From the NCBI GenBank assembly GCA_937900975.1, contig CALCPC010000106.1, forward strand, positions 1 to 11,581: a stretch of DNA of 11,581 nt, given 5' to 3'. The position numbers and the translations under genes were made by a program. Position 1 is the stretch's first letter; every line of letters begins with the position of its first letter. This document shows positions 7,268 through 11,581 of this stretch, piece after piece. The notes under the pieces were generated by a model. It was given only the letters and a program-made list of their open reading frames with translations. It ran no database searches and had not been told where the DNA came from. The DNA is from an uncultured Paracoccaceae bacterium. GTDB taxonomy: Bacteria; Pseudomonadota; Alphaproteobacteria; Rhodobacterales; Rhodobacteraceae.

Positions 7268-7393
7268 GGCCGCGCATTGGCCACTCGGGTCCGGCATCCA
7301 GGCGCGGATCCGAAAGACCGCGCTTTTGGCGCGCGTTCCGGCGCGAAATGGTCCATGCTGGGGCAAACCGCTGCCGAAAACCGGAGGCCCCCG

Positions 7394-7600
7394 ATGCCCA
7401 TCGTTCGTGTCACAATCGCCAAGGGGCGCGACGCCGACCAAAAACGCGCGGCGGCAGAGGCGATTACCGACGCCCTGGTCGCGCATTGCGGGGCCGAGGC
7501 CGCGCATGTCTATATCTTGTTTGAGGAAATTGACCGCGACGCATGGATCGCGGGCGGCGAGGCGCGGGCGATGCGGACGCTAAAAAGCAGCGAAACCTAG
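7394..7600 (+). CDS. 4-oxalocrotonate tautomerase family protein
   Basis: A 68-aa protein of the tautomerase superfamily, whose members use the N-terminal proline, exposed after Met removal, as general base in keto-enol tautomerisation and related reactions. It begins MPIVRVTIAKGR, giving Pro1 and Arg11 in 4-OT numbering. Later it has the HVYILFEEIDRDAWIAGGE pattern, with Trp50 in place of Phe50 of the Pseudomonas enzyme and Tyr39 where that enzyme has Arg39. The catalytic proline is therefore kept, but the substrate pocket is probably different. Such small proteins assemble as hexamers or dimers. The start is decided by GGAGG six bases upstream, although an upstream in-frame ATG exists at 7277. 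It lies 126 bases after the SDR gene, so they may share a transcript. The substrate cannot be told from sequence. Confidence 0.9.
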   Translation: MPIVRVTIAKGRDADQKRAAAEAITDALVAHCGAEAAHVYILFEEIDRDAWIAGGEARAMRTLKSSET

Positions 7601-8023
7601 GCGTCTGCCGGCTTGGACCGGCCCAAACGGGGCCGAAGCCATTGCCAAAGCCCCGTCACGTTTTGGTTTTTTGTCCTGGCATTGCCTGGACCTTACGCGC
7701 AAACCGGGGCAGTGCCGCCATCAAAAAAGCGCGGATTGGATGTTTCGTCGCTTCGTGACTTTCACCACGGAAAAAACTGTCTAAACTGCGTGTCTTAGGT
7801 GTGTTTCCCGCGCGTATCTGGGGGCGTTAATCTGAACCGATGAGGTCTCAACCAACCCTAATCAGCCTGTCCCGGATCGCCACCGGCCGTATCTGGCAGC
7901 CAGCGCACGCTCAAACCCGGTCCTTGCTGGGCGACCAATCCCTGCCCAAGGCTCTGACCCGGCGCGCAGCGGTGCGTGTCGGCCAAGCCGTCAAAGCCAT
8001 CCCCCCCAAAAATAGGAGCGCCG
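7601..8023. other. Intergenic region: terminator for the tautomerase gene and leader of the peroxidase cassette
   Basis: This 423-base spacer has no convincing gene. Its first part holds a terminator-like hairpin. Around 7725-7800 the sequence is AT-richer (an A6 run, then ctgtctaaactg) and is the likeliest promoter region for the cassette downstream. An 11-base palindrome gtga-ctt-tcac at 7755-7765 could be a small operator but matches no regulator I can name. The end carries TAGGAG before the ATG at 8024. Confidence 0.5.
7627..7672 (+). terminator. Probable Rho-independent terminator after the tautomerase gene
   Basis: A 7-bp perfect inverted repeat, acggggc (7627-7633) with gccccgt (7650-7656), is followed after three bases by a T-rich tract reading gttttggtttttt. 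The loop is long at 16 bases, which lowers confidence. Its place 27 bases after the tautomerase stop fits. Confidence 0.5.
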
Positions 8024-8668
8024 ATGTCCAATCTCGCCGGTAAAGCCTATGCGATGAATGTGATCACGCCCAGCAGGCGGCGGTGGACATGGCTCAACCG
8101 CTTGGTCTTTATGATCAGCCGGGGCAAGCCCGGAACGCTGTCCGGTCTTCTTGGCCTGTCGCTGATCCAGTTTGCGCGCTGGGTGATCGTCAAACCCAGC
8201 GACTGGCCCGATCTTGGCCAGGGACCCGAAGACCTTCAGCACGATTACATGATCTTTTGTTCCAATTTCAACGGCACGTGGGACCAGTATATCGACGCGT
8301 TTTCGGACGGGATCCCGAACGGGCTAAACCTTTTTTGGATCACGGCCGAGAAATATCCAGGCTCTATCCCCGTGGTTCCCTTCAAAAACTACATCACCTG
8401 GAACCAGCTTCAGACCGACTATTACTATAACGCCACGCCCGGTTCCGCGCAGCGCGACATCAAGGCGGCGCTGAAGACGACGCGCGCGCTCCGGCGGTTG
8501 GCGGAGGTCCACGCAACAGGCGATCACGCCGCCTTTGCCGAGGCCTATCGCAAGGCGCTGCTGGAGCTTCAGACCGCCTTCACCGCGCCGGGCTTCGCGC
8601 CTGTTGCCAGTCTCGACACCGAGCGCGCGGACCTGAACCGGCGCAGCTTTTTGCATCCAGCGGAGTAG
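8024..8668 (+). CDS. Unknown protein, first gene of the DyP peroxidase cassette
   Basis: A 214-aa protein whose biochemical function I do not recognise. The core at about 45-150 has these elements: a strand IQFARWVIV (48-56), a strand with FCSNFNGTWDQYIDAF (78-93), a KYPG turn (110-113), FKNYITWNQL (120-129), an aromatic DYYYNATPGSAQRDI (132-146) and a helical C-terminus. I recall this pattern (FARW, SN-D/N-G-W, Y-A-PG) from uncharacterised proteins encoded near peroxidases, but could not check. The order suggests a ferredoxin-like alpha/beta fold. No signal peptide or clear membrane helix is seen. The start is fixed by AGGAG five bases upstream; an in-frame GTG at 7976 lacks such a site. It precedes the membrane-protein gene by 4 bases, so the two are co-transcribed and probably act together. 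Confidence 0.85.
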   Translation: MSNLAGKAYAMNVITPSRRRWTWLNRLVFMISRGKPGTLSGLLGLSLIQFARWVIVKPSDWPDLGQGPEDLQHDYMIFCSNFNGTWDQYIDAFSDGIPNGLNLFWITAEKYPGSIPVVPFKNYITWNQLQTDYYYNATPGSAQRDIKAALKTTRALRRLAEVHATGDHAAFAEAYRKALLELQTAFTAPGFAPVASLDTERADLNRRSFLHPAE

Positions 8669-8672
8669 TCAG

Positions 8673-9689
8673 ATGCCCAATTTCGACGCCGGAAGCTATT
8701 TCCTGACCACCCTCGCCCCGGTCCAAAGCGGCTCAACCACCGACGCGGAGGGCGCAACTGTTTCCTGGGAGGAACGGTTGCGCACAGTGCTGGCGCAACT
8801 GCCAACGGCAATGCAGTCGCCCGCGACGGTCGAGACGGGCCAAAACTCCCCCTTCGCGCGCAACCGGCGCACGCATCTTTGCCGCTTTGTCGTCATCGAC
8901 AATGTGATCGACAACGGCCGTCCGCAGCGGCCCGCTTTGCTGAACTCCATTTTCGGGCGCGACCCGATCTACCCCTTGCCGGTTGATCGGCTCGGCTCGG
9001 CCTATCTGCTTTTCACGGCCGAAATCGATGCCTTGACCGAAGAGGGCGGCCCGCTGCCCGCCACGCTGACGGAGGCAGAGCAAAACGCGGTCCGCGCCGC
9101 CTATGCCGAGACGCTGAGGGCGACGATGGAGCCTGAGGTGCGGCGCATATGCGGATGCTGCGTGGGGTTCGATACCGTGACCGACGGCGCCGGCTTTGCC
9201 CGCTATCTCGCCCGCGCCCAGGTCGAAACGACAATGCCCTTCCACGATTACTGGATCGACCCGCCCAATCTGCCGCAATTGCCCGTGATTGCCATGGGCG
9301 CCGCGGTGGTCGTGCCGCTTCTCCTGACGCTGGGGTCGCTTCTTGGGTTCGTCCTTGGCTGGACGCCTTGGCTTTGGCTGATCCTTGGGATCCTCGGCAC
9401 CGCCGGCGCGGTCGCTTGGGCCTACCGCCTGGCGATGCGGCGGGGAGAGGCGCCGTTGCCGCCCCCCGCTTTCGGGGATCTGCCGACGGTGCTGAAATCG
9501 CTCTATCTTCAGCAACAGTTCATTGGCTTTGCCGGCGCGCATCAAAGCGACGACGCCGCCGCGCTGCACGCGGCCTTCGGCGCGTTTCTTGGCGAACACA
9601 AGCCCGACGATACCAGCGCGCCGACCCAAGCGCCGGGCCATGTTTCCAGCGCGATGCCCGGCGCGGTTGTCGGGGGAGGCCAGTCATGA
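8673..9689 (+). CDS. Unknown membrane-hairpin protein, second gene of the DyP cassette
   Basis: A 338-aa protein of unknown function. The N-terminal domain (1-195) has a strand FLTTLAPV (10-17), NSPFARNRRTHLCRFVVIDN (58-77), a strand YLLFTAEIDA (111-120), a Cys-rich RICGCCVGFD (158-167) and FARYLARAQVETTMPFHDYW (175-194). This order parallels the preceding 214-aa protein, suggesting distant paralogy. Two membrane helices follow at about 203-227 and 231-253. The second ends in RLAMRRGE, which by the positive-inside rule would place both ends in the cytoplasm. A C-terminal helical region (265-310, with SLYLQQQFIGFAG) ends in a disordered Gly/Ser/Pro tail. GGAG overlapping the upstream stop region serves as ribosome site. 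Its stop overlaps the peroxidase start by ATGA. I infer it tethers the peroxidase module to the inner membrane. Confidence 0.85.
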   Translation: MPNFDAGSYFLTTLAPVQSGSTTDAEGATVSWEERLRTVLAQLPTAMQSPATVETGQNSPFARNRRTHLCRFVVIDNVIDNGRPQRPALLNSIFGRDPIYPLPVDRLGSAYLLFTAEIDALTEEGGPLPATLTEAEQNAVRAAYAETLRATMEPEVRRICGCCVGFDTVTDGAGFARYLARAQVETTMPFHDYWIDPPNLPQLPVIAMGAAVVVPLLLTLGSLLGFVLGWTPWLWLILGILGTAGAVAWAYRLAMRRGEAPLPPPAFGDLPTVLKSLYLQQQFIGFAGAHQSDDAAALHAAFGAFLGEHKPDDTSAPTQAPGHVSSAMPGAVVGGGQS

Positions 9690-11329
9690 CCGAAACGCTT
9701 GATCTCGACGATATCCAGGGAAACATCGTGCGCGCTTATGGGCGCTATAACTACCCTGTCGCCCGCTATTTCTTTCTGCAATTCACCGATCTTTCGAAAG
9801 CGCGACCCTTTGTCGGGGCGGTCCGACGCAAGGTCACCACGGCCGCGCGCTGGACGGCGGAGCGGCCGGAAACCACGCTTAACATCGGGTTCACCTTCTT
9901 TGGGCTCTGGGCGCTGGGCCTGCCGACGCGTCTTTTGCAGGAGCTGCCGGACGCATTCTTCGCGGGCATCCGCGCCCGGGCCTATGCGCTGGGCGACCGC
10001 GATCCAGCGGCCGTCGCGGTGGGGCAAGAGGGGTGGGACAAGCACTGGGACACGCTTTGGCAGGAGAACCGGGTGGACGATTCGAAAACCGCCGGCAACG
10101 TCCATGTCTGGATCTCGATCAACGCACAGGTGGAGCCCGGCACCGACACGCCTGTGGAGAAAATCGAGGAAGAGACAGAGTGGCTGATCGACCTTTGTGA
10201 GCGGGAGCTTGAGGGCGGCGTCCGCATTATGACCGGGCATGGCAGCCACGCCGACATCCCCTTTCAAGCTGCGACAGCGCTGTTCGAAACCCTGCCCGAC
10301 GGCACCCGGCGGGCGACGCCGAAGGAGCATTTCGGCTATACCGACGGGATCAGCGACCCGGTATTCGCCGGCCAATACCCGCCCGAGATTGAGCGGGAGC
10401 GCGTGATCGGTCGCGGCAAATGGATGGATCCCGAGACAGGCTGGCAGCCGCTTGCGACGGGGGAGTTTCTGCTGGGCCATGTCGACGAAAGCCAGGCGTT
10501 GCCGCCGACTGCGCCACCGCCAGAGTTCATGCGCAATGGCAGTTTCATGGTCTACCGCAAGCTGCACCAAAACGTCGACGCGTTCCGCAACGCGATGGAC
10601 GTAGAGGCGGAACGCTATGCCGCAGCAACCGGCGTGGATGCAGAGGCGGCCCGGGCCACGGTCGCCGCAAAGGTCGTGGGGCGCTGGAAGGACGGCGTGC
10701 CGCTGGCCAAAGCGCCCGACTATGCGGCATGGCGGGCGCTTGCGGCCGAGAAAGGCTTTGACGATCCCGAGACGGCGCGGGAGGCCTATCAACGCTATTT
10801 CCGAACGGCCGAGGCGTCGGACTTTCGCTATGGCGACGATATGGACGGCGCGCGCTGCCCGCTGGGCGCGCATCTGCGCCGCGCGAACACGCGCGATCAG
10901 CTCGACCCCGACAACCAGCCCGGCGCGAAGAACCCAGAGGCGACGTCGCGGTTAAACAAGCGCCGGCGGATCCTGCGGCGCGGTCTGCCCTACGGCCCCT
11001 CGGACCCCGACGCGGGCAGCGACGATGGTGAGCAGGGGATCATTTTTATGGCGATCTGCGCCGATATCTTCCGCCAGTTTGAGTTCATTCAGCAGCAATG
11101 GATGGAATACGGGCTCGACTTTCACACCGGCAACACGCCCTGCCCGCTGATCGGGCGCGGCGCGGAGGGTAAGATCCACGTCATCCAAGCCGACCCCGAG
11201 GGAGCGGCGCCGCCCTTTATCATGCGCGAGATGAAGACCTTCGTCGAAACCCGCGGTGGCGACTACTTCTTCTTGCCCTCGATGACCGCCTTGCGGCTGA
11301 TCGAAATGGGCGTGGTCGACCCGACTTAG
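9686..11329 (+). CDS. DyP-type (dye-decolorizing) heme peroxidase, large class
   Basis: A 547-aa heme peroxidase. DyP enzymes use hydrogen peroxide to oxidise varied substrates. The N-terminus has the family DIQGNIVRAYG (9-19). The GxxDG motif GYTDG (217-221) supplies catalytic Asp220. CPLGAHLRRANTRD (391-404) holds the proximal heme ligand, His396. ILRRGLPYG (429-437) holds the distal Arg (431 or 432). FEFIQQQWM (465-473) is another conserved stretch. All key residues are present, so it should be active. The length and the insertion between the two half-domains (about 295-385) fit the larger DyP classes, not EfeB. There is no Tat or Sec signal, so it is probably cytoplasmic, and I see no encapsulin-targeting tail. 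The ATG at 9686 overlaps the upstream TGA and has GGAGG six bases before it. Its physiological substrate is unknown. Confidence 0.95.
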   Translation: MTETLDLDDIQGNIVRAYGRYNYPVARYFFLQFTDLSKARPFVGAVRRKVTTAARWTAERPETTLNIGFTFFGLWALGLPTRLLQELPDAFFAGIRARAYALGDRDPAAVAVGQEGWDKHWDTLWQENRVDDSKTAGNVHVWISINAQVEPGTDTPVEKIEEETEWLIDLCERELEGGVRIMTGHGSHADIPFQAATALFETLPDGTRRATPKEHFGYTDGISDPVFAGQYPPEIERERVIGRGKWMDPETGWQPLATGEFLLGHVDESQALPPTAPPPEFMRNGSFMVYRKLHQNVDAFRNAMDVEAERYAAATGVDAEAARATVAAKVVGRWKDGVPLAKAPDYAAWRALAAEKGFDDPETAREAYQRYFRTAEASDFRYGDDMDGARCPLGAHLRRANTRDQLDPDNQPGAKNPEATSRLNKRRRILRRGLPYGPSDPDAGSDDGEQGIIFMAICADIFRQFEFIQQQWMEYGLDFHTGNTPCPLIGRGAEGKIHVIQADPEGAAPPFIMREMKTFVETRGGDYFFLPSMTALRLIEMGVVDPT

Positions 11330-11380
11330 CGTATTTTCCGCCGCACAGGCGCGCGAGGATCGACAAAAGCGTTCGAGATC

Positions 11381-11410
11381 ACAGCCCCGCTTCGCGGGGG
11401 GCTGTGTTCT
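11381..11410 (+). terminator. Rho-independent terminator of the peroxidase cassette
   Basis: An 8-bp perfect stem, acagcccc (11381-11388) with ggggctgt (11398-11405), encloses a nine-base loop containing cttcg. It can extend by a further GC pair with a bulge. A short T-containing tail (gttct) follows. It lies 52 bases after the peroxidase stop codon, as expected for the end of the transcript. Confidence 0.75.
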
Positions 11411-11581
11411 AGGGCAATGTCCGTTCACATTGGATCGGAAATCGCAGCCTCAAGATCGGCATGCCCCTGATGTTGAACGCGTTTTCGGATGAAGGCAGAC
11501 CTGCTTTGGCCGGAAATTGCTCTAAGCGGCGTTCGCGCAGGGCGGGCCGTGGCGCCGCGCGTCCCGGTCATGCGGACCGGG
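11411..11581. other. Non-coding tail of the window
   Basis: No coding sequence or RNA gene is seen. The last 19 bases form a perfect hairpin: cccggtc (11563-11569), a five-base loop, and gaccggg (11575-11581). It could be part of a terminator for a gene beyond the window, or chance in GC-rich DNA. Confidence 0.4.

Noticed and set aside
7840..8043. 67-aa open frame upstream of the cassette
   Set aside because: It has no ribosome site, overlaps the well-supported start at 8024, and has no domain.
9149..9685. In-frame 179-codon upstream extension of the DyP peroxidase
   Set aside because: It overlaps the whole second half of the membrane-hairpin gene in another frame and is Arg/Pro-rich. The DIQGN motif and a GGAGG site place the true start at 9686.
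9542..10873. 443-aa open frame on the minus strand
   Set aside because: It lies antisense to the DyP gene and has no recognisable domain. Long antisense frames are common in GC-rich genes.
9686..11329. Tat-exported EfeB or encapsulin-cargo DyP
   Set aside because: No twin-arginine signal is seen, the protein is longer than EfeB, no EfeU/EfeO or encapsulin gene is present, and the C-terminus ends shortly after the core.
10952..11428. 158-aa minus-strand frame over the peroxidase end and terminator
   Set aside because: It runs through the terminator hairpin and is antisense to conserved DyP motifs.
1..11581. CRISPR arrays, tRNA or rRNA genes, insertion sequences
   Set aside because: No regularly spaced repeats, no cloverleaf-like or rRNA-like sequence and no transposase were seen.

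Overview
The window is GC-rich DNA from a Gram-negative bacterium. Lipoprotein and inner-membrane secretion genes and the protein style suggest an alphaproteobacterium, perhaps Rhodobacterales; this is inferred, since no rRNA or marker gene is present. It divides into two oppositely transcribed blocks.

Left block, minus strand (6097 down to 1): an operon for a type II secretion / type IV pilus-like machine. In transcription order it encodes the inner-membrane platform protein GspF, the hexameric ATPase GspE, a PilM-like actin-fold protein, a 496-base stretch with a doubtful Arg-rich ORF, a PilN-like protein, a PilO/GspM-like protein, a short GspC-like protein, and the start of a lipoprotein with TPR-like helices where a secretin is expected. 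The window cuts this last gene. Most junctions overlap or are only a few bases apart, so the genes are very likely co-transcribed. GspL is split into PilM and PilN halves, as in type IV pilus and MSHA systems. No pilin, prepilin peptidase or complete secretin is visible.

Middle: a 411-base divergent spacer, then on the plus strand an SDR-family protein (6509-7267) and a small 4-oxalocrotonate-tautomerase family protein (7394-7600). The SDR protein contains no tyrosine at all, so it cannot have the classical YxxxK catalytic centre. A terminator-like hairpin with a T-rich tail follows the tautomerase.

Right block, plus strand (8024-11329): a tightly coupled three-gene cassette. It encodes two proteins of unknown function (214 and 338 aa, the second with a two-helix membrane hairpin) and a large DyP-type heme peroxidase (547 aa) with GxxDG Asp, proximal His and distal Arg in place. 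The two unknown proteins appear to share a distantly related alpha/beta domain, and the peroxidase start overlaps the stop of the membrane protein. I infer a membrane-associated peroxidase module. It ends at a clear GC hairpin at 11381-11405. This cassette is the best candidate here for an undescribed system. The final 170 bases show no gene.
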